Below are positions 1 to 6,393 of a stretch of DNA of 18,292 nucleotides, in pieces; position 1 is the stretch's first letter; every line of letters begins with the position of its first letter. The notes beneath the pieces are model-generated. The model did no database searches. It worked only from the letters and a program-made list of their open reading frames with translations, and was not told where the DNA came from. Location: contig JALXEI010000166.1 in NCBI GenBank assembly GCA_027069645.1, positions 1-18,292 on the forward strand. The letters run 5' to 3'. The position numbers and the translations under genes were made by a program. Source of the DNA: Hyphomicrobiales bacterium (GTDB lineage Bacteria > Pseudomonadota > Alphaproteobacteria > Rhizobiales > JAKIUO01).

Positions 1-30
1 TTTATCCACCATGTCCTCCAGGTTGCAGGC

Positions 31-741
31 TCAGGAGGGCAAATCGGCAAAAAGCTGCTCGATTTTGTGGCGGGTGGCAAGGGCTGATGCTGACCAGTCG
101 GCGCTGCGCGAGGCGACCAGATTGGCTTCGCTTTTGAGGATGATGCCGTCTTTAAGAACTTTGAGATTGTTGGCGACAAGTGTCGTTCCGGTAGAGGTGA
201 TATCGACAATGAGTTCGGCGCTGCCGCTCGCCGGTGCGCCTTCGGTGGCGCCGAGGCTGCCGACAATGCGATAGCCAAAAAAACCGTTACGGGCAAAAAA
301 ACGACCTGTCAGATTGACATATTTGGTGGCGACGCGCAGGCGGCGGCCATGATTCTTCTGAAATTGCGGGGCCACTTCTTCAAGGTCTGAAACAGTATCA
401 ACATCAAGCCAGCAGTCGGGAACGGCGACGACGACATCGGCATGACCAAAACCCAGCGGTTTGATAAAGGTGACGCGCTTGCGGTGGGCAGCGATTGTTT
501 CGCGTACCAGGTCCTCTCCGGTCACCCCGAGATGGATCCGTCCCGAACGCAGATCCTGGGCGATTTCGCTGGCTGACAGAAAGGCAATATCAATATCGTC
601 ATATTCCCTGACGATGCCGCGATAGCCGCGCTCGTGACCGGTCTTTTTGATCGTCATGCCGTGTTTTGCAAACAGTTCGATGGTTTTGTCCATCAACCGT
701 CCCTTGGAGGGAATGGCAAGGATCAGCTTTTCATCACTCAT
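31..741 (-). CDS. hisG: ATP phosphoribosyltransferase, short (HisZ-dependent) form
   Basis: Catalyses the first step of histidine biosynthesis, joining ATP and PRPP to give phosphoribosyl-ATP in the cytoplasm. The 236-residue product begins MSDEKLILAIPSKGRLMDKT, typical of HisG. It carries the PRPP-binding loop DITSTGTTLVANNLK near residues 178-192. It ends without the C-terminal allosteric ACT-like domain of the ~300-residue long form, so it is the short form that needs HisZ as regulatory subunit, and hisZ lies immediately upstream. I chose the start at 741, not the longer frame opening at 792, because its ATG overlaps the hisZ stop in an ATGA and a purine-rich GAGGGAGAC precedes it. The short form and its HisZ dependence are established for the family; the assignment itself is secure from sequence. 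Confidence 0.96.
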   Translation of the reverse strand: MSDEKLILAIPSKGRLMDKTIELFAKHGMTIKKTGHERGYRGIVREYDDIDIAFLSASEIAQDLRSGRIHLGVTGEDLVRETIAAHRKRVTFIKPLGFGHADVVVAVPDCWLDVDTVSDLEEVAPQFQKNHGRRLRVATKYVNLTGRFFARNGFFGYRIVGSLGATEGAPASGSAELIVDITSTGTTLVANNLKVLKDGIILKSEANLVASRSADWSASALATRHKIEQLFADLPS

Positions 742-1919
742 TCGATGTCTCCCTCGATCGCTGCCAGCAGGCGTTCTGTATGGATCGCACATCCGATGGC
801 GCGGACTTTTTCGAGAGCCCCCAGTTTTTGAAGCAACCGGTCATAGCGTCCGCCACCGGCGAGCGGGCGGGTACCGTCATCTTCGGGTGTCTCGATCTGA
901 AAGACAAAACCGGTATAATATTCAAAATCGCGACCGAATTCGGCATTGAATACCGCATTTTTGAGATCAATGCCCTGATCCCTGAAAAGATCAAGGCGCT
1001 TTTCGAAGCGCTGAACGGCCTTGTCGATGGAAATCCCGGCATTTTCTGTAAGGTCACCGAGGCGCGCCATTGCGGCGCGCGGCGGGCCATCAATGGCGAG
1101 GTAATCCTCAATCAGTTGGGTTGTCTCTGTCGAAAGGGGTGGCGCGTCGCTGTCAAGCTGGCGGTCCATCAAACGCCAGGTGATTTCTTCCAGCGTGCGG
1201 GTACCGGTCAGCGGGATGTTTTTATCGCGCATATAGTTGCTCACCACCAGCATGGCCGCAAGATGGTCATCGGGAAGGTGAGGCAGATCTTCATTGGCCG
1301 TGCTGTTGTTGTTGCCGGAAAGTTCGTGCAGCAGCCGATGAAAAATATCCGGGCGCCAGAAATGATGTTTGAGCCGCGCCCGCCAGCGGTCCGGCATGTC
1401 AATGGCGTCGATAAAAGCCGTGAACAGGCCGAGATCGCCAATGCGGATGCGATAGTCGGACAGACCCGCCTGTTCCACCCCCTCAACGGTCAGCCGGAAG
1501 ATTTCCGCTTCGGCAGCGAGGCGATCGTGCATGGCATAGAGTTCAAGGCCAAGCTGGCGGAATTCGCGCGGCGGTGTTTCCTGGCTGGCATCGCTGCCGG
1601 GGGAGGTCGCCGGGGAATAGCGAAAGGCCGGACCGCTGTAGCAATAGCGTGCCTCGTCATGGACAGCCGGGTTGCGTTCCAGATAAAGCCTTGCTGTGGG
1701 CACGGTGAGATCGGGGCGCAGACAAAGCTCGTAGCCGTCAAGATCGGTAAACACATAGGTGCGGGCGCGCAACGCCTCGCCATAGCAGTCCAGAAGAAGT
1801 TCGGCAGGCTGCAAGATGGCAGGCGCAACAGGTTCGAAGCCGGCATTTGTAAACAGGGCGCGCATAACGGCGGCCAGTGTTTCGAGCGCCTCGAATTTGT
1901 GAGCGGTTTCTGCGTGCAT
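738..1919 (-). CDS. hisZ: ATP phosphoribosyltransferase regulatory subunit HisZ
   Basis: This is a paralogue of the histidyl-tRNA synthetase catalytic core that cannot charge tRNA. It forms a hetero-oligomer with short HisG and is required for its activity and histidine feedback. The 393-residue product starts MHAETAHKFEAL, 4 bp after the hisS stop, behind a GAGGGA site lying in the hisS end. A longer in-frame reading to 2060 runs inside hisS and is rejected. The class II core is visible in LCLRPDLTVPTARLY, FRYSPA and the C-terminal FEYYTGFVFQIETPE followed by GGGRYDRLL. The tRNA-synthetase anticodon-binding domain is absent. The 4-bp overlap with hisG suggests translational coupling and fixed stoichiometry. 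Adjacency to hisS places the active enzyme beside its paralogue in one operon. Confidence 0.94.
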   Translation of the reverse strand: MHAETAHKFEALETLAAVMRALFTNAGFEPVAPAILQPAELLLDCYGEALRARTYVFTDLDGYELCLRPDLTVPTARLYLERNPAVHDEARYCYSGPAFRYSPATSPGSDASQETPPREFRQLGLELYAMHDRLAAEAEIFRLTVEGVEQAGLSDYRIRIGDLGLFTAFIDAIDMPDRWRARLKHHFWRPDIFHRLLHELSGNNNSTANEDLPHLPDDHLAAMLVVSNYMRDKNIPLTGTRTLEEITWRLMDRQLDSDAPPLSTETTQLIEDYLAIDGPPRAAMARLGDLTENAGISIDKAVQRFEKRLDLFRDQGIDLKNAVFNAEFGRDFEYYTGFVFQIETPEDDGTRPLAGGGRYDRLLQKLGALEKVRAIGCAIHTERLLAAIEGDIE

Positions 1920-1923
1920 GGCC

Positions 1924-3378
1924 TTATCCCTCGTGCCGCGCCAGAACGGAGCGCACGGCTTCCACAAGCTCATCGCTTTTGACTGAAAACTGCGCCGGGC
2001 GGCCCTCGCGCCAGTCTTTGTTGTCCTCGATTTCCTTCGACAGTTCGGCGCCCTTGACAAGATCCTTGATGGTTACTTCACCGGCTTCATATTCGTCCGA
2101 TCCCTGTATGATGACGCAGGGGGCGTGGCGCTTGTCGGCATATTTCATCTGCGCGCGCATCCCCGAACTGCCGACATACATTTCGCTGCGTATGCCCGCA
2201 TCGCGCAGGATCTTGGTCATTTTCTGATAATCTGCAAGGCGCTCCCTGTCCATGACCAGCACCAGCACGGGGCCGGGGTCCGGTCTGTCCTTTTGCGCCA
2301 GCATCTGCATGGCGGTATAGAGGCGCGAAACGCCGATTGACATGCCTGTGGCCGGGACCTCGACGCCCTTGAACCGCGCCACCAGCCCGTCATAGCGCCC
2401 GCCACCGCCAACCGATCCAAACTGTACCACCTGGCCCTTGTCGTTTTTCACGTCAAAGGTCACCTCGGCCTCGAACACAGGGCCGGTGTAATATTCCAGC
2501 CCGCGAATGACGGAAGGGTCGATGCGGATGCGGTCTTCTTCATAACCGGCAGCCCGAACAAGATCCTGCAAATCGGACAGTTCGCCCAGGCCTTCCTCCA
2601 GCAAAGCATTTTGTTTTTCAGTTTTGCCATTGTCGAGAAAGATGAACAGCGTGGCGATCTGCTCTTTATCCAGTCCCGCCCCTTTGGTGAAATCGCCGCT
2701 TTCATCCTTGCGGCCTTCCTTGCCGAGCAAAAGAGCGATCTGGTCGCGGGGGAATTTGTCCATTTTATCCAGCGAGCGCAGTACATTGACGCGGGTGGTA
2801 GCATGTTCCTCGCCATCAAGGCCAATGGTTTCCATCAGCCCGTCCAGCACCTTGCGATTATTCACCCTTATTACATAATCGCCGCGTTTGATCCCGACCG
2901 CCTCCATGACATCGGCCATCATCATGCACATTTCGGCGTCTGCCGCGCCGGTCGGGGCCCCGACCGTATCGGCGTCGAACTGGGTGAACTGGCGAAAGCG
3001 GCCCGGCCCCGGCTTTTCGTTGCGCCACACAGAGCCCGTGGCATAGCGGCGAAAGGGCTTTGGCAGGGCGTCATAATGGGCGGCCACATAGCGGGCGAGG
3101 GGGGCCGTCAAATCATAGCGCAGGGACAGCCAGTCGCCGCCATCTTCCTCAAAGGAAAACACCCCGGCATTGGGGCGCTCCTGATCGGGCAGAAACTTGC
3201 CAAGGCAGTCGCTATATTCATAGGCCGGGGTTTCCAGCGGCTCGAATCCGTAAAGCTCGTAAACGCCGCGGATTTTCTCCAGCATGGCATTCATGGCGCG
3301 GATTTCACCGGCCTCGATGTCCCGCATTCCCTTTGGCAGGCGCGGTTTGGGCCGTCTGACCTTTTGTTTTTTGCTCAT
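1924..3378 (-). CDS. hisS: Histidyl-tRNA synthetase, divergent alphaproteobacterial type
   Basis: Class II synthetase that attaches histidine to tRNA-His. The 484-residue product opens with a basic MSKKQKVRRPKPRLPKGMRD. Motif 2 reads WRNEKPGPGRFRQFTQFDAD (about residues 118-137), then come RVNNRKVLDGL, the histidine-binding GLEYYTGPVFEAE, GGGGRYDGL and motif 3 GMSIGVSRL, with an anticodon-binding domain from about residue 380 to the end. The motif 2 loop differs from the common bacterial form (RHERPQKGRYRQFHQ in E. coli) and matches the divergent alphaproteobacterial group that reads a tRNA-His lacking the extra G-1. It is first gene of hisS-hisZ-hisG. A promoter 45-73 bp upstream (3423-3451) would give a leader of about 38 nt. 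The Shine-Dalgarno sequence is weak (GAGAGCG). Confidence 0.95.
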   Translation of the reverse strand: MSKKQKVRRPKPRLPKGMRDIEAGEIRAMNAMLEKIRGVYELYGFEPLETPAYEYSDCLGKFLPDQERPNAGVFSFEEDGGDWLSLRYDLTAPLARYVAAHYDALPKPFRRYATGSVWRNEKPGPGRFRQFTQFDADTVGAPTGAADAEMCMMMADVMEAVGIKRGDYVIRVNNRKVLDGLMETIGLDGEEHATTRVNVLRSLDKMDKFPRDQIALLLGKEGRKDESGDFTKGAGLDKEQIATLFIFLDNGKTEKQNALLEEGLGELSDLQDLVRAAGYEEDRIRIDPSVIRGLEYYTGPVFEAEVTFDVKNDKGQVVQFGSVGGGGRYDGLVARFKGVEVPATGMSIGVSRLYTAMQMLAQKDRPDPGPVLVLVMDRERLADYQKMTKILRDAGIRSEMYVGSSGMRAQMKYADKRHAPCVIIQGSDEYEAGEVTIKDLVKGAELSKEIEDNKDWREGRPAQFSVKSDELVEAVRSVLARHEG

Positions 3379-3410
3379 TTCGCGCTCTCGATTGTGATTG
3401 GACCTGCGTT

Positions 3411-3678
3411 CCAGGCCGTAAACTCATAAACAGGATCGATAATGGTGTCAAAAGCGCAATAATACGAGGTTAAAATGATCGCCGCGCGTACTTTTGTACG
3501 TGCAAGATCATTTTGGCCGCGGATTGCGGCGCTTTTGGCATCCTGCGGACAGGGCAGATTTGCTCCCCCGCTGTGTTGCAGGTTCTTGAAAACCGGAAGG
3601 TTTCCTGCGAACCTGCGCCTTGCGGGAAAACAAATCTGCTCCTGCCATTTCGACCCTGTTTATGAGTTTACGGCCTGG
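3411..3678. repeat. 268-bp nested palindromic element (MITE/REP-like)
   Basis: The ends are a perfect 24-bp inverted repeat (3411-3434 against 3655-3678), extending to 28 bp with one mismatch. Two further palindromes are nested inside. Hairpin A pairs 3446-3457 with 3529-3540, then AAAATGATC with GATCATTTT (3472-3480, 3506-3514), then 3484-3491 with 3496-3503 around a TTTT loop. Hairpin B pairs GCAGATTTG with CAAATCTGC (3554-3562, 3631-3639), GCAGGTTC with GAACCTGC (3578-3585, 3609-3616), and AAACC with GGTTT around a GGAA loop (3590-3603). Folded, it is a three-way junction. No open reading frame in it looks real and I see no target-site duplication. A dispersed non-coding repeat is the likeliest identity; no second copy is in the window. 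Confidence 0.75.
3423..3451 (-). promoter_or_regulatory. Probable sigma-70 promoter of hisS-hisZ-hisG
   Basis: Read on the minus strand: a perfect -35 TTGACA (3446-3451), a 17-bp spacer, then -10 TATGAG (3423-3428). Transcription should start near 3416, about 38 nt before the hisS ATG. The -10 lies inside the outer arm of the 268-bp palindrome and the -35 inside its first inner hairpin, so the repeat itself supplies the promoter. No start-site data are available; the call rests on consensus fit and position. Confidence 0.6.
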
Positions 3679-3773
3679 CCTATCCCCCCGGCAAGAACAA
3701 GAGAAGGGGTTGCTGCCCTGCCATGTCAGATCACCAAAATCCCGATTCTGTATTTCATATCTATCTGCCGTAT

Positions 3774-3910
3774 CGCTTCCCGGACAAGCGACAGCGCCGA
3801 TCCGGGATCCAGAGCAGCACAACGGATGTTGCGGAGGGGTGGGGGTGACAGGGGATGCACAGTCTGCGGCCCTGGGCCCCGGCTCTGCGCTGTCGCTTGT
3901 CCGGGGAGCG
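3774..3910. repeat. Palindromic intergenic repeat, copy 1
   Basis: The arms 3774-3797 and 3887-3910 are 24-nt inverted repeats with a single G/T-type mismatch, and the palindrome continues imperfectly inward (3799-3820 with 3862-3886). The right half, read on the minus strand, resembles 7554-7660: both have CCTGTATCC on the outer side, then CGCTCCCCGG, GAGCCGGGG, CCAGGGCC and CAGA-GTGC in the same order. The two are therefore copies of one family in opposite orientation. A further small inverted repeat, GGATACAG/CTGTATCC, lies just outside at 3928-3935 and 3969-3976. GC-rich repeats of this style are common in alphaproteobacterial intergenic regions. No coding sequence is evident between 3379 and 4117. 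Confidence 0.7.
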
Positions 3911-4019
3911 GTTAACCAGCCGAAACCGGATACAGGGGGCTGACTTTTGTAATTGTGCATTTTCCCGGCTGTATCCTGCGGCAGTGACGCCCCTTGATTA
4001 TTCTTTTTGGAGCTGTTAA

Positions 4020-4039
4020 ATATTCGAAAACTTGAATAT
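4020..4039 (+). promoter_or_regulatory. Inverted repeat ATATTC-N8-GAATAT, candidate SqrR/BigR operator
   Basis: ATATTC and GAATAT form perfect 6-bp arms around 8 nt (GAAAACTT), 79 bp before the rhodanese ATG. The core fits ATTC-N8-GAAT, which I recall as the site of SqrR, the persulfide-sensing ArsR-family repressor of Rhodobacter; BigR-type repressors use similar AT-rich palindromes. Rhodanese genes are typical targets of such regulators. The site would overlap the promoter, although I could not fix a clear -35/-10 pair. No ArsR-family gene is present in the window. Confidence 0.5.
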
Positions 4040-4117
4040 ATGAGTTGGCAGGGTCTCCGGTTGTCTGTTGAGAGGCAATATGAGACACTGTTCATGTGGA
4101 AAACGGGAGAAGGTTAA

Positions 4118-4510
4118 ATGAATATGGCTGCCGAGAAACAGGGCAATGCGCCGCTGCCTGACAAACTGCTTGCCGAGCAGGCACTGGAAATGAGCAAAAA
4201 CGGTGAATTGACCATCATTGATGTGCGCACACCAATGGAATGGATGCGCACCGGTGTGGCGGAAGGGGCGCTGACCATCACCCCGCAAAATCCGGCCTTC
4301 ATGCAGGAACTCCATGACGCGGTTGGCGGTGATCTGTCAAAGCCCATCGCGCTCATTTGTGCAACCGGTAACCGGACCGCCATGATCCAGCGTTTTTTGC
4401 GCGAGCAGGGCTACAGCGCTGTTGCCGATATTTCCGAGGGTATGATGGGCAATTTTTCGGCCCCTGGATGGTTGCAGAAAAATCTGCCAACCGTTGCCTA
4501 TAAAGGCTGA
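4118..4510 (+). CDS. Rhodanese-like sulfurtransferase, single domain
   Basis: The 130-residue product is one rhodanese domain, predicted to carry sulfane sulfur as a cysteine persulfide in the cytoplasm, with no signal peptide. LTIIDVRTPMEW at 31-42 is the conserved N-terminal motif. The active-site loop is CATGNRT at 81-87, with Cys81 as nucleophile and Arg86 closing the loop. The C-terminal half, with DISEGMMGNFSAPGW, resembles the GGMxxW region of the family. The start at 4118 follows GGGAGAAGG at a good distance. It is monocistronic: a terminator follows at 4541 and a candidate sulfur-responsive operator precedes it. With fccAB in the same window, a role in handling sulfide-derived sulfane sulfur is likely, but the acceptor cannot be read from sequence. 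Confidence 0.9.
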   Translation: MNMAAEKQGNAPLPDKLLAEQALEMSKNGELTIIDVRTPMEWMRTGVAEGALTITPQNPAFMQELHDAVGGDLSKPIALICATGNRTAMIQRFLREQGYSAVADISEGMMGNFSAPGWLQKNLPTVAYKG

Positions 4511-4540
4511 AGACCACAGCTATCCGAAAATTTATGGCGA

Positions 4541-4575
4541 CCCCGTATGGAAAGCATCTTTTCATACGGGGTTTT
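4541..4575 (+). terminator. Intrinsic terminator after the rhodanese gene
   Basis: A perfect 9-bp stem, CCCCGTATG (4541-4549) with CATACGGGG (4563-4571), closes a 13-nt loop that can pair further (GAAA/TTTC). TTTT follows at 4572-4575. It lies 31 bp after the rhodanese stop codon. Confidence 0.8.
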
Positions 4576-4834
4576 GCGTATGCGCTGATAGACAATGGCG
4601 GTTTTTGACCTTTTTATCATATCAAGGCTTGCAAATTGTATCGTGGGTTGTCACGATGGAATTCACGGATTGCGACCGAAAACCCGCCGGGGTGGCGGTG
4701 TGATCGGCATACAAAGGCAATCTCCTTCCAGATGCCTCCGGCCCTGACCGTCCGGTTCTTTGCCAGAGGTTGCCGTTCTGCGATTTGGAAAGCTAGCAAA
4801 TTATGACACGTCTTTACCCTCAAGGATTGATCAG
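4576..4834 (+). other. Gene-free stretch between two terminators: candidate leader RNA or small RNA
   Basis: No believable coding sequence is present. Two local hairpins are visible: ATCGTG with CACGAT around GGTTGT (4640-4657), flanked by pairing AATT/AATT (4634-4637, 4660-4663), and CCGCC with GGCGG around GGGGT (4684-4698). The stretch runs into the terminator at 4835-4867, just before the EF-G-like gene. It could be that gene's 5' leader or a free small RNA. I found a -35-like TTGACC at 4605 but no convincing -10, and I do not recognise 6S, tmRNA or SRP RNA features. Confidence 0.35.
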
Positions 4835-4867
4835 GCCCCCTCACCAGCGGTGACAGGGGGCTTTTTT
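4835..4867 (+). terminator. Intrinsic terminator in front of the EF-G-like gene
   Basis: GCCCCCT (4835-4841) pairs with AGGGGGC (4855-4861). An inner TCACC/GGTGA pairing around AGC overlaps the same stem (one shared T and a bulged C). TTTTTT follows at 4862-4867. Only 30 bp separate the T-run from the ribosome binding site of the next gene, too little for a normal promoter plus leader. The hairpin therefore probably sits within that gene's transcript and could act as an attenuator. Confidence 0.75.
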
Positions 4868-4911
4868 GTGATCGGATTACGGGGCAAGACACGATCGAAG
4901 GAGGAAACAGG

Positions 4912-6363
4912 ATGGGGCAATCTCACAGTCAGGCGGGCAGCGCACCCCGCTGCATCGCGCTCGTTGGTCCTTATCTGTCCGGCAAGACCAGCCTGCTTGA
5001 AAGCATTCTTGCCCGTACAGGCGATATCAACCGGCAGGGCAGCGTCGCGGAAGGCAATACGGTGGGAGATGCCTCGCCGGAAGCGCGGGCGCACAATATG
5101 AGTGTGGAACTCAATATGGCCCGGGTGGACTATCTGGGTGACAGTTTTACTTTTATCGACTGCCCCGGATCCATTGAATTTTCGCAGGACATGAATGGCG
5201 TACTGCCAGGCGTGGATGCTGCGGTTGTGGTATGCGAACCCGATGAAAAGAAAACACCCGCCCTGCAACTGATTCTCAAAAAGCTTGAAGAGCATCATAT
5301 TCCCCATTTCCTGTTCCTCAACAAGATTGACAAGGCCGAGATGCATGTGCGCGACATTATACCCATGTTGCAACCGGCGAGCGCCGTGCCGCTGGTTTTG
5401 CGCCAGATTCCCATCTGGAAAAATGATATTGTGACGGGCTTTGTCGATCTCGCTCTCGAACGCGCCTATCTCTATAAAGAGCACGAAAAAAGCACCATCA
5501 TCGACCTGCCGGAAGATCTTGCCGCGCGCGAGGAAGAGGCACGTTTTGGCATGCTGGAACAACTGGCGGACTATGATGATGAACTGATGGAGCAATTGCT
5601 GGATGACATTGTTCCGCCACAGGACAGGGTTTTTGATGATCTGTCCGCCGACCTGCGCAAGGGAACGATTTGCCCGGTGCTGATCGGTTCTGCGGAAAAT
5701 GGCAATGGTGTCAGCAGATTGCTGAAAGCCCTGCGTCACGAAGTGCCCGATATTGCGCGAACACGCAAGCGACTTGGTATCGAGCAGGAAAATCTCGCGC
5801 ATGTGATCAAGACCCTGCATACGGAACATGGCGGCAAGCTGTCGATTGTACGGGTGCTGGCGGGCGAATTTAAAGACGGCGATCAGTTGACCGGCAGTCC
5901 GGGGACCAGCCAGCGCCTGTCGGGTCTGTTTACGGTTCGCGGTCAGGAACCGCAGAAATATTCCGGCGTGGCGAAGGCGGGCGAGACGCTTGCTTTCGGT
6001 CGCCTTGAGGCCGTGCAGACCGGTGAGAGCCTGACCACGGATCAGGGCAAGGTGCAGCAGGTGGAGACCATCGCGCCGCCATCCCCGGTCTACGGACTGG
6101 CGATTTCGGCCAAAGCGCGTCGCGATGAAGTCAAGCTGACAGGGGCCATTGGCAAGCTTGTCGAGGAAGACCAGTCTTTGTCTCTTGAACATGACCAGTC
6201 GCTTGGTGAAATGGTACTGTGGGGGCAGGGGGAGGTTCATCTGAAGGTCGCCGGTGAACGACTGACCCGTAAATTCGGGATCGCCATTGACAGCCGGGCC
6301 CCGGATATTCCCTACCGGGAAACCATCAGCAGCAGCATCGAGGTGCGGGGCCGACACAAGTAA
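4912..6363 (+). CDS. EF-G-like protein, N-terminal part (GTPase to start of domain IV)
   Basis: If translation ends at the TAA, the product is 483 residues. The P-loop GPYLSGKT is at 19-26, the G3 motif DCPG at 83-86 and the G4 motif NKID at 137-140. Canonical EF-G has DTPGH, in which the histidine activates GTP hydrolysis; here Ser87 stands in that place (DCPGSIEF). The GTPase may thus be slow or used differently, as I believe is common in this EF-G-like subfamily. The fragment keeps domains I-III but lacks nearly all of domain IV, the tRNA-mimicking part needed for translocation. It would not be a complete elongation factor. The strong ribosome binding site argues that the gene was expressed until recently. 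Confidence 0.6.
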   Translation: MGQSHSQAGSAPRCIALVGPYLSGKTSLLESILARTGDINRQGSVAEGNTVGDASPEARAHNMSVELNMARVDYLGDSFTFIDCPGSIEFSQDMNGVLPGVDAAVVVCEPDEKKTPALQLILKKLEEHHIPHFLFLNKIDKAEMHVRDIIPMLQPASAVPLVLRQIPIWKNDIVTGFVDLALERAYLYKEHEKSTIIDLPEDLAAREEEARFGMLEQLADYDDELMEQLLDDIVPPQDRVFDDLSADLRKGTICPVLIGSAENGNGVSRLLKALRHEVPDIARTRKRLGIEQENLAHVIKTLHTEHGGKLSIVRVLAGEFKDGDQLTGSPGTSQRLSGLFTVRGQEPQKYSGVAKAGETLAFGRLEAVQTGESLTTDQGKVQQVETIAPPSPVYGLAISAKARRDEVKLTGAIGKLVEEDQSLSLEHDQSLGEMVLWGQGEVHLKVAGERLTRKFGIAIDSRAPDIPYRETISSSIEVRGRHK

Positions 6364-6393
6364 CAGTCGGGTGGTCATGGTCAGTTCGGTGAT

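Noticed and set aside
666..1982. 438-residue plus-strand frame opposite hisZ and the end of hisS
   Set aside because: No recognisable domain, and it lies opposite two secure his genes whose spacing and overlap fit an operon.
2611..3429. 272-residue plus-strand frame opposite hisS
   Set aside because: A shadow of hisS; its translation shows no family features and it has no ribosome binding site.
3411..3930. CRISPR array suggested by repeated palindromes before hisS and the rhodanese
   Set aside because: The repeats are inverted, not regularly spaced direct repeats; there are no spacers of constant length and no cas genes.
3508..4095. 195-residue minus-strand frame across the palindromic repeats
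   Set aside because: It runs through both non-coding palindromes and the candidate operator; composition is low-quality and no domain is recognisable.
4576..4834. 6S RNA, tmRNA or SRP RNA in the gap before the EF-G-like gene
   Set aside because: No long 6S-type stem, no tRNA-like CCA end with a tag frame and no SRP Alu/S-domain signature could be seen.
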